This document shows positions 38,053-48,947 of a stretch of DNA of 64,000 nucleotides, one piece after another (position 1 is the stretch's first letter; each line of letters begins with the position of its first letter). The position numbers and the translations under genes were made by a program. The notes under the pieces were generated by a model. The model was not told the DNA's origin, made no database searches, and worked only from the letters and a program-made list of their open reading frames with translations. Source of the stretch: Isoetes taiwanensis (Eukaryota > Streptophyta > Lycopodiopsida > Isoetales > Isoetaceae). The stretch lies in NCBI GenBank assembly GCA_021234155.1, contig JAJEKV010000002.1, positions 32,233,645 to 32,297,644 of the forward strand, written 5' to 3'.

Positions 38053-38345
38053 TTTATATATACACAATTATATAAGCACCCACCATGTTCTAGTACTTTG
38101 AGGTGTCGTAGGTGTGAGTCGATCAGATCTGAAATCGACGGTCCATGCGACGACACCTCAAAGTATTGGAACATGGTGAGGTGGCAGCAATATTTGGTGT
38201 AGCAGATCTTAACCGTTAGATCAAAAGGTGAGCATAAATCCTAGCCATTAACTTTCTAATATTAATTTTTTTTTTTTTTTTAAAGGAGGTGAGGTGGCAC
38301 CCTCATAATAAAAAAAGTAGTGAGGTGTCAAGGCATTTATGAGTG
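38053..38345. repeat. Hairpin-type terminal module
   Basis: TTTATATATACACAATTATATAAG is followed by an inverted repeat with arms 38,081-38,123 and 38,134-38,178 (CACCATGTTC...GAGGTGTCGT against its complement; several mismatches). Next come GAGGTGGCA, AACCGTTAGATC and a T tract at about 38,263-38,280. It shares the ACAATTATAT junction and the GAGGTGTC/ACGGTCCAT words with the other modules but has a different body. Confidence 0.7.
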
Positions 38346-38514
38346 GACATTCTAGGAAGCTTCCCTTTGCTTAATCGCCTTCAAAGGCACATAGCTTGAT
38401 AGGGGGTGGGATGAAGGTGAAGCCCACGTAGTTGGATTGCTCTCATCGAGAGCTTTCCGATGAGTGGTGCTTTGGCATTATTTTTTCGCAGTTGGAGCCA
38501 ACATGATCGAATAC

Positions 38515-39245
38515 TAAGAAAGAGAATCTAGGAGAATCGTTATAGGATCTTAGAGAATCCAAAGGAATATCATGAGAATCTTAGAGAATTTATGGGAATC
38601 TCAAGAGAGCATCTTTGAGAATGTAAGGGAATCTTGATAAAATCTTTAAGATCCTAGAGGAAACTTGAAGGAATGTTGGGATCAAGGGGAATCTTTATAG
38701 AATCTATGGGAACTAGAGGATCACAAGAGAATCTAGAGGAATCTCAAGCGATTCTTTGAAAATCTAGGGGAATATTCCTAAAATCTTTGAGAATTTAAAG
38801 TAATCTTGATGGAATCTTGGAGAATCTAGGAGAATCTAGGAGAATCTTCATAGAATCTTGGAGAATCTAGAGGAATCTTGGGGTATTCTTTTGGAATCCA
38901 AGGGAATATAAAGGAATCTTCAGAAAATCTTTAAGAATCTATGAGAATCTAGATGGAATCTTGGAGAATCTAGGAGAATCTTAATAAAATATATGGGAAT
39001 CCATGTAGAATCTTAAGAATCTAGGTAATCTTTGTAGAACTTTAAGAATTTTAAAGAATCTTTGAAAATCTAGGAGAAACTAAGAGAATCTTAAGAGAAT
39101 CTTTGAGAATATAGGAGAATCTTTCTGAAATTTTTGAGAATCTAGGGAAATCTTGATGGAATCTTAGAGAGTCTAAGAGAATCTTCATAGAATCTTGGGA
39201 AATCTAGGGGAATATTCATAGAATCTTGGAGAACCTAGAGGAATC
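38515..39245. repeat. GAATCT 11-bp minisatellite array (A4)
   Basis: This is the most regular array. Around 38,820-38,880, GAATCT recurs exactly every 11 bases (GAATCTAGGAG, GAATCTTCATA, GAATCTTGGAG, GAATCTAGAGG). Elsewhere the spacing drifts to 10 to 13 or doubles. It extends over about 730 bases. Confidence 0.9.
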
Positions 39246-39539
39246 ATGCTTTGTTGTGTGACTTGCTATGTACATTTGCAAAAGATGACTACTTTCTATT
39301 GTTCACATCTAGAATCTGCAGAATGTCACCAAGTTGCATGCCAACTTTGTAGAGAGTGAATCATCTGTTTGGATCACTTGTAGAGAGTGACTCATCCTCG
39401 TGATGTGCCTTTGCATGGCATGTGATGAGGCATTGGATTTGAGAATTTATTTGCAGTGATGCACTGTTTAATTCCAAGGGCAATGTGACCTTGACCTCAT
39501 TTGAATAAACTTCCAATACCTTTCGAATGCTAGCGCACT

Positions 39540-39775
39540 TCCTGCCATGGTATCAAACTGAGATCTGTGGAAAGCAATGAAAAAAATGATGGTTATGAAA
39601 GTCTATTATTTTAGATTGAACTCAAACCGAAAGCATATCTTTTGCAATTAGTATAGTGCATGGAACCAAGTTGTCTTTGCAAGGCAAGCTCTGTACTTTG
39701 CGTCTGAAATTTTTGTAGTTTACAACATGTGCATGTACAAACCTATATCCGACCGATTGAGCGACTAGCGCGAGA
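39540..39775 (-). pseudogene. Second, more decayed copy of the PPR remnant
   Basis: The sequence from GCGCACTTCCTGCCATGGTA through CATGTGCATGTACAAACCTA parallels 35,640-35,875 (CATGGAACCAAGTTGT shared) with about 50 central bases deleted. The protein reading is lost. Confidence 0.6.
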
Positions 39776-41040
39776 AACGGGAATGGGCGTTATTGGATGC
39801 TAACACCTCGAGTTGCATTTGATAAAATAAAACATCATGATGAGCTTGTGCAATTGTGCTTGCCATCTGATTGGCAATAACAAAGTAGCCATTTAGCAAT
39901 TGTACTTGTGTTGGATTGACAATAATAGTAGCTATTTAGCAATTGTACTTGCCATATATATTGGCAAGAATGTGATTGGCAATAATGATTTCTAGCTTTT
40001 ATCTTTATAAGGGGCGGCCTAGTGTAGTAAGGGGCTTTTCTGATCATATAGCCATAGGCTAAGACTGCTTTGCTTTGTAGGCAGTGATCCCGTTCATGGC
40101 AATCTGTCAGTTGTTTGAAGCTACAAGTTTTTCCATTTCTCTGTTATTAAGCTACTGTTATTAAGCTACTGGGTCATATGTGGCTTCTGTTTTAATAGCA
40201 TTTGATATGTATATTAGACTTATAGTGTTATTCTATAAGCGCGGGCCACAACAGTTTTCTCTGTGCGTTTCTCCTTTGATCTTCTTGCCTAAAAATTTGT
40301 AGATTAGCGCTTTCACAAACTGCTTTTGTATATTTTGTTGTGTTTCTAGTCTATTGTGCACTAGCAAATTCTTTCTTTTCATCATGTTCATTGTCCTAAT
40401 TTAGTCTCATCTAATTCTTGGCTTTATGCAGTCAATTGAGAGTCTTTCTGTATGCAAGAGGCCTTGCTTGCCCCTAGACAACTCATACTTCTTGAATGGC
40501 ATGTTCCAATGGATTAAAAATGGATTGAAGCATGGAATACAATTAACTGCAGGTTATGGTTTCAGCAAGGACAACTTGGTGTTGCATTAACGGCATTGGT
40601 GTGGCTGGCACTTCCATGGTGCTTGCCTCTTTATTTTTTGGTTTAGGGTTGTAAATGTTAAAATGTGCTTGCCTCTTTTTTGTTGAAGGCAGGGACGTGG
40701 CAAGGCAATGATATGGTTCTTGATGAGGCCCAAGCGGTCAATAGTGCAAACAAGTGACATGTCTAGTTCATCGTCAAATATCTACCACATGCTTGGTGAT
40801 TTTCAGTGCGTTCATCTTTATGATGTAAAAATACGATATTGGCATCCTTGAAAGGAAGAATGGCTATATTAATGCTTGCCATTTCAGGTCTGCAACTTCT
40901 ATTCTTTATAAACAACATTCTTCCGGCGAAGGGAATTGGTTGAGAAGACCCAGTGGTAGAGTAATCATAAAGCAAGGATTAGAGCATTGTCAAAATTGTA
41001 AGGCATGATATTCTGGGGCCTTACAACGCATGTTAATATA
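39776..41040. other. Mostly unrecognised; one exon-like segment
   Basis: A plus-strand segment at about 40,431-40,550, preceded by ATGCAG and followed by GTTATGG, reads SIESLSVCKRPCLPLDNSYF then GMFQWIKNGLKHGIQLTAG. The family is unknown. A short tandem motif (TTAGCAATTGTACTTG) repeats at about 39,893-39,950. Confidence 0.3.
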
Positions 41041-41042
41041 GG

Positions 41043-41102
41043 TAGAGGATTTTATTCCCAGATGTTCGTATAGTTCATGGACACATTTATAGTACAAAAT
41101 GC
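41043..41102. repeat. 60-bp dispersed repeat, copy 1 (decayed)
   Basis: GGATTTTATTCCCAGAT, CATAGTTCATGGACACATTT-like order and AGTACAAAA match the segments directly left of TA tracts at 41,470-41,536 and 52,655-52,722. Confidence 0.55.
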
Positions 41103-41469
41103 ACCTTCCAACTACAAATAGTGTATAACTATACAGAAATGTCTATCATCGAGTGACCCAGGAGTCAAGGACAAGCTTTTTGTTTGTACATTTGGTACGA
41201 TTGTTGAATTTGCCTCGAATAAAATTGGATACGCATCAAGAATAAGACAATAAATGAAGTTCATAAGCAGGGAACAAAATATTTATCAGAGTTTGTTTAT
41301 CAATGATGTGTGTGGATGCATGTAGACTGTTTACCAAATATCTATGCTCATTGTTAGAGGAGATGCAATTTAATTTCGTTGAGCCAAAGACACCTCGAAT
41401 AAAGCAAAGGTTTAGCTTAAAACTTCATGACTTTGGACTGGATGCATGCTACCATTCCTGTCACTCTTA

Positions 41470-41534
41470 ATCTTGGATTTTGTTCCCAGATTTCGTAAAC
41501 CATAGTTCATAGACCCATTTAAAGTACAAAAACT

Positions 41535-41582
<48 letters not shown>

Positions 41583-41596
41583 AGTGTTTGTACTTT
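41470..41596. repeat. TA tract inside a 16-bp inverted repeat
   Basis: AAAGTACAAAAACTTG at 41,521-41,536 and CAAGTGTTTGTACTTT at 41,581-41,596 are complementary apart from one base, and the 44 bases between them are pure TA. CAAGTCTTTGTAC at 14.66 kb and GTACAAAAACTTG at 52.71 kb are the same end next to TA tracts. Confidence 0.9.
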
Positions 41597-41844
41597 GTAA
41601 GGCCTGTATGAACTCGAATGTATCTATTTTGAGGATTGTACCACCAATGTTGCTGGATTACTAAGTTTATATACGAAGATTCTATTAGATTGTGGAGAGT
41701 TTGTTTCTAATTTCACTATATATGTTATAAAAAATCATAGACTACTTGAAAAGCCATCAACTTTTCATGAACGTGAATGTGATTTTGATAGACTTTCTAC
41801 ACAGCCGGCCCTGCAAAAGACACCAAGTGCAAAGGATTCTACCA

Positions 41845-42075
41845 GATTCCTTTAAGGTAAAATTATTAAGCATTCCTCTAGCTTCTCTTAAGATTCACCA
41901 AGGTCCCCTTTATGATTCCCTAAGACTTCCACTAGATCCCCTTAAGATTCCTTTCCTTAGAGTTCCTAGCGTTCCACAAAGATTTTGCTAGATTCTCCAA
42001 TATTTTATGAAGCATCCATTAGATTCCCTTAGATTCCTTCAAAGTCTCTACGATTCTATAAAGAATCCCTTACAT
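41845..42075. repeat. AGATTCC minisatellite array (A5)
   Basis: Short array with GATTCCTTTAAG, GATTCACCAAG, GATTCCCTAAG and AGATTCCCTTAG units. It begins about 250 bases right of the TA inverted repeat. Confidence 0.75.
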
Positions 42076-43885
42076 GATGACTAGAAGAACATCTTGCAGG
42101 GTTAATCACGACGAACATTCGTGAACTAGAGTACTTTGTTGCAAATATAACCTTGTGACATTAGAGCGATGGTTGTAGATGTTATCACACGCGGTCTTTG
42201 CTTAGGTAGTCTGACACGTTCTTTGGGGACTTCAAAAGTCTAGGATTAGTGGACTCATCCATAAGCCATCGAACTCAAACATGTACAAAGGTTGATTCTT
42301 TAATGGCATCCTCTATACAAAATGATTTTTAATCATTGAATTGATTGTTTACTAATGGACCCTAAACACATTATACAGGACGGGGTTGTTTGAAGAAGTG
42401 CTCTTGTTAGGCAGTAAATGTAAAGGGTATCCAAAGTGCTTTAAAGATAGAATTGATATTATCGTTGTAGAGCATTCGATAATAATTTGAGAAGCAAAAC
42501 ACAATTTTTCATAACAAACTAGTATTCCATTTGAGAGTGTATCATAGAGCATAGGTGTACATGCTAAAGGCAGAGGTGCTCTAGACATATAGGTCAACTT
42601 TTCTTCCGCACAATTCAAAATACGTGGCTTTAAGGATGGACTTGCCATAGGCAATGCTCCTATCGACATTATGCAAAATGCATATTTTTTATGTTCTCAG
42701 TTTTAGTTGCTGTTACTGTCATTGCCTAAAAATAAACCTTTTTATTCTCTAAGAAACAAATCATTTACACTTCTGGTTCCATTGATGCTTAAAGAACCCA
42801 AAGCAAAGGTGGAATTCTGACCCAACCAAAAAAGAAGATATCACCAATGTAGGAAATATGAAATTTAAAAGCTAAATATAGACCTGGGACAGCAGAATGC
42901 ACAGGGAATTCACTAGAGCCATTATAACGGTACCGCATAGTATTGATAAGCTATATCAGATGCAAAATTAAAGGAGGGTTGTTGTTTATATTGCCTAACA
43001 CCCTTCATACAAAGCTGCATGTATCAATAGAATGATCATAAAGAGGAATTTGGAAATTGAAAATCGAATGAAACTCGAAGTAAAAGCTCGAGGCAATAGA
43101 ATACGCAATGCCCTGTGCAAAAAGAACAAACCGAAGACATGAACTCAATACTTGAATGCAAGTGCTGCAACAAAAGTACACATCAAACCTTGTGGCAATA
43201 GAATGTGCAATATCAGTATTCATATTATAGCATGACTTTTTTCGCAAGCTAAAGATATCTCATCATCTCCTGATTACATATGCACACCTGCCTTGTCATA
43301 TTTACAGATCCACCAAGCCTCTTAAAACCATTTGATGTCAAAATCGTGTTATGCAGTATCCTGGATTAGAAGGGAAGAAACTCATTGCCCGCAATAGAGA
43401 TTTAAGAAGGAACTCTAGCTAACATCTTTTATCTTCACTGCACTTGCAACCTGCTTGCCAGGTTCATTTGATGAATACAAAGCTCATCAGCACTGCAAAA
43501 CATCAAACATTGTTACAACCATTTCTTATCTTTCCCCATAAAATATTATTGATTTAGGTGTTACCATGCTGGCACCGAAAGTATTATCCAGGCCGTTTGC
43601 CAGACTTCTAGCTCAAGTAACGATATTTCATATTATGCAATTAAAGCCTACTTGAGACATCTTCTAAAACAGTTTTAAAACCAGATTTCTAGCTCAAGTG
43701 GCCCTATCTATGTGGAAAAAGGGCTAGATAATGACAGGACTTGCTTTCCTGACTTGATACATTCCTGCAAAAACATTAACATAAACTGCATTAAGCAACA
43801 GCTTCCTCTTGCTGATGTGGCACAAATATGGCTTACTGCTAAAATTCCAACATCTGCCCTTAAGCCATATTTTCATAAAGGTGCA
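42076..43885. other. No recognisable feature
   Basis: A minus-strand open frame of 105 codons at 42,352-42,669 has no family I know and shows no splice context. The remainder is AT-rich non-coding sequence. Confidence 0.45.
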
Positions 43886-43888
43886 GTT

Positions 43889-44112
43889 TACTACTGTAAT
43901 ATCCTCCTTATGATGGAGATAGAAGCTTAGAGCATTCACTAAACCAGCAATGCTTTGCACTAAACTTGGAGCAAAGGTGATGAGGCAATCTTTAACTCAG
44001 TGGCCTGCCTTAAGATCCTCTTAATTATGGAGATAGAAGCTTAGAGAATTCAATCAGTGATGCTTTGCACTACACTTGGAGCACAAGCAATGAGGCAATC
44101 TTTAGCTCAATG
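43889..44112. repeat. Tandem duplication, unit about 118 bp
   Basis: Two copies share ATGGAGATAGAAGCTTAGAG, TGATGCTTTGCACTA-type and GAGGCAATCTTTA(A/G)CTCA(G/A)TGGCC. They differ by substitutions and a short deletion. The right copy overlaps the 3' part of the minus-strand exon described next. Confidence 0.8.
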
Positions 44113-44378
44113 GCCTGCCTCATCACAGAAAAAAACCCCTTGGACCAAGAATCATCTTTTGAGCTCTGATATAAAAAGCAGCATTGAAGTTTGTCTTTTA
44201 ACATATCAAGCATATTAAGAAGGACAAAGAAGGAAATTACGGCAGAGCCTGTTCGTGCAAAACTAACATTTTCAAGTACAGTGGGCTCCAAGATTGTTGC
44301 TCCTATACACCGAATGAGATCTAATAACCATTTGCAGATGGATTTCCAAGCAAGATTTAGACTATCAAGAACAAAAAC
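44070..44378 (-). CDS. Exon of an unrecognised helical protein
   Basis: The minus strand is open from a CTTCAG acceptor (exon start 44,378) to a stop at about 44,070. It reads VFVLDSLNLAWKSICKWLLD, then IGATILEPTVLENVSFARTG and FFVLLNMLDMLKDKLQCCF. The hydrophobic, helical pattern is like that of HEAT-type scaffold proteins, but I cannot name the family. The exon at 44,975-45,209, on the same strand, may belong to the same gene. Confidence 0.4.
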   Translation of the reverse strand, partial: VFVLDSLNLAWKSICKWLLDLIRCIGATILEPTVLENVSFARTGSAVISFFVLLNMLDMLKDKLQCCFLYQSSKDDSWSKGFFSVMRQAIELKIASLLVLQV

Positions 44379-44974
44379 CTGAAGCTGGCCTTTACCTTAA
44401 ATAAGTTAGCTATGTCTATCAGACTTGTTACATGTGTTTCCAATCACCTATTTCCTTGGCATCCGCAATGCACATAAAACACAAATTAGGCATAGAAAAG
44501 AAAGCAAGTTTGCTAACAAAAACATATTAACACAGACCTGAATCGGAGTTCTATATCAAGAATGGCTGGATAAGAGTTGCACAGCCAGATTTGGCTCCAC
44601 AAAAATCCGCCATTGAGGGACTAAAGCTCCATCCCATTTCTTAACTGTGCAAATGCGGCTACTGATCAGTAGCCGTCCAGCAAACCTCATGGGCTTATGA
44701 AAAAATCCGCCATATAGGCATTCCCCGTTAAATTGGGAACTAAATCACATGGCCAAGGACTTTCTGTAAATAGTCACGAATCCGGAAGTAAACTTGGCCC
44801 TAAAAATCCTTTCAGATCACCATCTGTTAATGCAGGCTTCAATCATGAAGCGACCACCGTGGCCGCATGACTCTAAGGTCATGGCCGAAATCCTTGATAA
44901 TACGAAATAAGAATAAAAATAGATGAAGGCGTTCATTTCAACCTAAAACAGGCAGCTAAGAACATTAACATTAC

Positions 44975-45209
44975 CTGTGCGATCAACTGATTCTCCTATA
45001 GCTGACAGTTGAGATTCAGACGCCTGGTTGATGGAGCCAAGATCTTCATAAGAAAAAAAAAAGGCCAGTGCCTGGGCCAATAGTGGATTTGCCATCTCCA
45101 CAGAATATCTCGGCCGGAAGCTTGAGCAAAGGCATGCAAGCTCGAAGATGAGCGGATCGGCCACGATCACACAGACTGGTGGAAGAATAAACGTCGGAAT
45201 TAAAATCAT
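44975..45209 (-). CDS. Candidate first exon of the same unrecognised protein
   Basis: ATG at 45,209 opens a 78-codon reading that ends at a good donor (CACAG/GTAATG). It contains DPLIFELACLCSSFRPRYSV, MANPLLAQALAFFFSYEDL and SESQLSAIGESVDRTG. No stop interrupts it and the composition looks protein-like. Family unknown. It is transcribed leftward, away from the TA-rich junction at 45.69-45.73 kb, while the dehydrogenase exons to the right are transcribed rightward. Confidence 0.4.
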
Positions 45210-45399
45210 TTCTTTTTTTCTTTTTTTTTTTTCTTTGCTATTTTTTTAATGCGAACCAAGGCAGAGCAGAGTTCAGCCGAGCTTGGTCAAGAACATCCCT
45301 GGAGCAACAGGGGCAAGGCTAGACCGCCACCGGAACTGAACTTCGAACCAGGAGGAGGAGAAAAATGCTACGAAAATGTAGATATGATTAGAATAGGGT

Positions 45400-45700
45400 G
45401 CCACTTTTAGGTGGCAATTAATGTTGACGACCATTAAATTGCCACCTCATAAATTAGCATTAAAATTGCACCTTCGTTGCATTTTCAAGAAAGAAATCAA
45501 CGCATGGGATCTTGCCTCTCTTCCTTGATCCAACGGTAATGAGATGTGGAGCATGCCCCATGCATGCCCCCATAGAGATCCGAAGGCTACAAATTTGCCA
45601 CCTGGCTGCTTTTCAAACAAACGGCCTTGATTCATTTGAGTATATAGACAAGGTATATGATGGGGGTACATCCAAGTAATTTTATATATATTATGATATA
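45400..45700. repeat. Terminal-type module left of the 45.7-kb TA junction
   Basis: GGTGCCACTTTTAGGTGGCA (hairpin), ATTGCCACCTC, GATCCAACGGTAATGAGATG and GCATGCCCCATGCATGCCCC. The last two resemble 23.4-23.5 kb in reverse. Confidence 0.5.
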
Positions 45701-46000
45701 TATATATATATCTGTTATATATATACAATTATTTGAATCTAGACGCCGAGGTGTCGCCGTCTGGACGGTTTAGATTGTGAGATCCAACGGTCCTGACGAA
45801 GCCACCTCAATCCACCCAAGCACCCCCTTATATATAAGACATTGAGGTGTCGCCGTCTCCACCGTCCATGTTTGAGATCGATGGTTTGGATCAAAAGCCC
45901 TTTCCTTTGGGGCTTTTAATCTAGACCGTCGAAAGTGCTGGATTAATGGTCAAGATTTAGCCCTGAATATTAAATGCAATAAATGCTGAGGTGGCAAGAA
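45701..46000. repeat. Terminal module right of the 45.7-kb TA junction
   Basis: TATATATATACAATTATTTG is followed by two GAGGTGTCGCCGTCT units, GATCCAACGGTCC, CACCGTCCATGTTTGAGAT and GGGGCTTTTAATCTAGACCG. These are the same words as the 14-kb and 28-kb modules in the 28-kb orientation, but with diverged bodies. Confidence 0.7.
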
Positions 46001-46660
46001 AAATTAATGGCCGTCAAGCAGGCCCTTATTTGATGCCTTTGATCTATACCATTAAAATTTGTGATTTAATCTGGGACGTTGGTTTATTTGAGCATTTAAT
46101 CTCTTTACATTTATCCAGGGGTTACCATTAATGGTCGTGCACAGAAATTGTAGCATTGCTCGAAAATTCCGTAATGGCGGGTGGAGCTCCGCCAGACTCT
46201 CGGTGATGGTGGAGCTCCGCCAGACTCCGTGTGTTGCTTCCGGGTTCTGCTTCATTCTTTGTTTTAAGTTGATTTTGTTTACTCCGGAGCTCGGCCTTTG
46301 CCCTTTGATTTTCTAGTGCAGTCGAATCACTGTATTTGCATCTTCCAGTTGAACTAGGGTTCTGCTAAAATGCCGAAGAGGGCAAAGCTTTTTTGATTTC
46401 GTACTCTGCTTGCCTGATTCTTTGCTTTTACTGGAATGGTATATCGAAGAAAGGAAGCGGATTGGCTTTTCAGTCGTAATTCTTTCCCATGTGGATGCGA
46501 GATCGAATTTTCTGCCTTATGGGAAGGATTTGTTTTGTCATAGAGCTAGCTACCCCCCGACTTGCTACATGCAAGTCAATTCAGAGGTGAGCTTCCGGAT
46601 TTTCTGGCCGATATTGCAAACGGATTTACATGAAAGAATTTCTTATCATTTTGTTTGTTA
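46001..46660. other. Possible 5' region of the dehydrogenase gene
   Basis: Contains a 24-bp tandem near-repeat (GGTGGAGCTCCGCCAGACTC at about 46,181 and 46,207). An open frame at 46,410-46,585 ends at a GAG/GTGAGC donor that is in phase with the next exon, but its sequence is not dehydrogenase-like, so the true upstream exon is not identified. Confidence 0.4.
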
Positions 46661-46663
46661 CAG

Positions 46664-47231
46664 GCAGCAAAGGCAGGATTGTTCCATTTCTATGAGACGT
46701 CGCGGGTGGAATGCGGTACTGAAGCTGGAATAACCATTATAACATCAGGATTAGTAGAGAGTGAGTTGAGTGCTGGAAAGTTTATTGGCAGGGAATGGAA
46801 GGTTACTGTAAGTCAAGAAGCAAGAGATGTGAGTGTACCTTAAAAGAACCTAGCTTTCAAATGTTTCCTGCATTTTAGAAGCTCCATAGTGATGTGGGTG
46901 TATTCTTTGTTTTAAACAGATGCTGCTTGGGCCTACTCCAGTTGTGTATGCTGAAGTTTGTGGAAGAGCTATTGTGTATGAAACTTTACAAGGAAGAAAA
47001 TATGTGCAGCTGCCCAAATGGTACTCGGCGTTTTTGGCATATAGGGTCTTGGTAACTGAGCTACTAGACTGGTGCATGCGCCTTATGTTCCTGCAAACGG
47101 CTCCCTTCAGTGAGGTGGCTCTTGCTAAGCTTATGCTTGATATACCAGGAACCAAAGACTTTCTTTACCGTGTTACCATCAAACAACCTGAAGCTATACA
47201 TCCTACTCCTACTCCTGCCCCTGCTGAATAG
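46664..47231 (+). CDS. Steroleosin-type 11-beta-hydroxysteroid dehydrogenase, 3' exons
   Basis: Plant HSD/steroleosins are short-chain dehydrogenases anchored to lipid droplets. Two exons are clear. 46,664-46,828 reads AAKAGLFHFYETSRVECG, ITIITSGLVESELSAGKF. 46,920-47,231 reads MLLGPTPVVYAEVCGRAIV, KYVQLPKWYSAFLAYRVL, ELLDWCMRLMFL and MLDIPGTKDFLYRV, with stop TAG. These follow the family from just after the catalytic Tyr-x-x-x-Lys to the C-terminus, including the closing (M)DIPG.(R/K)..LY motif. The Lys of YxxxK is probably the first AAK, but the Tyr exon is not recognisable. Both exons are intact and the splice sites are canonical. The NAD(P)-binding half and the N-terminal anchor were not found, so the gene is either truncated or spread over distant exons. 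Confidence 0.75.
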
Positions 47232-48108
47232 CGTACTTCCTGACACTGTTTTATTTCATCTTTTGTAGTTGATGGTTCATGTCAGTAACATTTTGATTGT
47301 TCACTGCTTCTAAAAAATTTTGTCTGTCACATTTGATTGTTCACTGCATCTGTTATATTGTCCTTCAGTTGTTTCCAATTGAGGTTCATTGAGTGAAATA
47401 ACAATTTTGCATGCAAACCCATCTCGTCCAGGTCCATCGAGGTTGCTAGGGGTCTGGCTTAAGCGACACATTATTGCAGCGGAGGTTTCTTTCTTCCAAG
47501 CTCGGGCTTGGGCCTTAGCTCCTGGGAATGCTTCTGCGCATAAATTTAAGATATGCTTAAGAAAGAGTTGAGAGCTTTGTTTAAAGGGAAATTACCAGGT
47601 GTAATCATCCGGCAGACCAAATTTAAGCAGAGTATAAATATTTGAGGAAGCTGCATGTGGTTGTTATGTCTTAATCCGTGTCTTCCACTTCTTCAAACCA
47701 GCTTGCAGGATTGAGCTTAGTTTTGTGCTTTGTTTAAGGCAATATTTACAGAGGTCTGAGATAGAGCAAATCCCCTTTCTTACACAGGCCCGAATGGGCT
47801 GACATTGAAGCAGTTCCCCAGGGTGATTCGAGTTGTTGCTATTATGTACATAAGGAAATTTCAGGCAGTATTGCGTTACTTGTGGAAAGCTATTTTCTTC
47901 ATGGAAGTTCTCTTATTTGGCAGTAAGAATCGTCGCATTTTGTATTTCTGGCCGATTTGGTGTTTGGGCGAACATTTTAGCCACATCTAGACTGAATAGG
48001 GAGGAAACAAACAGATCACTTTACCATGCACGTTTTATAATTTTTGCAAATATGAGTCTGATTTTGCATTTCTGGCTTCTCCGGCTTCCCAAGCTTTTGC
48101 CAATGCTT
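47232..48108. other. No recognisable feature
   Basis: Downstream of the dehydrogenase. Plus-strand open frames at 47,389-47,571 and 47,805-47,990 match nothing I know. Confidence 0.45.
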
Positions 48109-48192
48109 GCCCTTTCCGTTGCCTGCTCTTATTTTCTTTTAATAAGGTTTGCCCTTTCCGTTGCCTGCTCTTATTTTCTTTTGATAAGGTTT
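48109..48192. repeat. 42-bp tandem duplication
   Basis: GCCCTTTCCGTTGCCTGCTC followed by TTATTTTCTTTTAATAAGGT occurs twice head to tail. The second copy differs at one base (TTGATAAGG). Confidence 0.9.
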
Positions 48193-48194
48193 TG

Positions 48195-48295
48195 CCCCTG
48201 TACGCATAGAATCGCAGTCATGTACTCTGCAGGCCATGTGGTTTGTGACCAATGTCACGAGGACATCATAGGCAAATCTAGCATGCCTCTTCACG
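48195..48295 (+). pseudogene. Possible SINA-like RING-finger fragment
   Basis: The plus strand reads MYSAGHVVCDQCHEDIIGKS, ending at a GGTAAT donor-like site. The GHVVCxxCH pattern is the middle of the RING in plant SINA-like ubiquitin ligases (C.xGHxxCxxCxxxL). Only this half-motif is present, so the assignment is tentative. Confidence 0.3.
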
Positions 48296-48945
48296 GTAAT
48301 ACTTTGATACTCACTTAGCATTGCACTGTTCTTTTGTTCATTGGAAGCTGAACTTATTTTGATGTATTTCATGCTCTGTTTCATGGTAAAACTAACCATT
48401 CTATCTGCATTTTCTTAACCGCTGCCCTTCAAGAGGTGAGATCTAAACTTCGGATTTATTTCTTTTAGAGATTTAAGTTTTGTTTGGATTTTATCGCCAT
48501 CTCCCTTTACGAATGTACTTCCTAGTAATATTTTGTTTGAAGTGTTCTTGCTTCTGTGATTGCACCCGCAACCTAATTGATCATTTTTTGCTTCAACTCA
48601 GAACGGGATTGACAGCAGCTGATACTAGCACGGGCCATGGCTATACTACTGACCGCCATACGGTCTATTACATGGTATTTACAAGAATGGTGAAATTTTT
48701 ACATGGGGTTATCCAGAAAATATAAAGGCTCTAACATCTTTTAATCAATTTGGAATGGGCTATCAAAACGTAAGATCTTTTTGGACATGTACAATGGCTT
48801 CATTTTGTCAATAGTGGCATGTGACCTCCATTCAACGAGCTTAAAGTCCGCAAAAAACGTTATCCTACGAGATTGGTACAGAGGAAAAGACAAAGTGCGG
48901 ATATACTATAGATTGTTATGATATACTCAAGTTTTTAGAAAAACG
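48296..48945. other. No recognisable feature
   Basis: AT-rich. The open frame at 48,480-48,725 is unassigned. Confidence 0.4.
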
Positions 48946-48947
48946 CG

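Noticed and set aside
38515-39245. CRISPR array
   Set aside because: The 11-bp units are contiguous and degenerate, with no unique spacers, and the sequence is eukaryotic.
42352-42669. 105-codon minus-strand open frame as a gene
   Set aside because: No start context, splice signal or family resemblance.
46410-46733. 107-codon open frame as the start of the dehydrogenase
   Set aside because: It reads through the donor at 46,585 and the intron, and its N-terminal part has no short-chain dehydrogenase motif.
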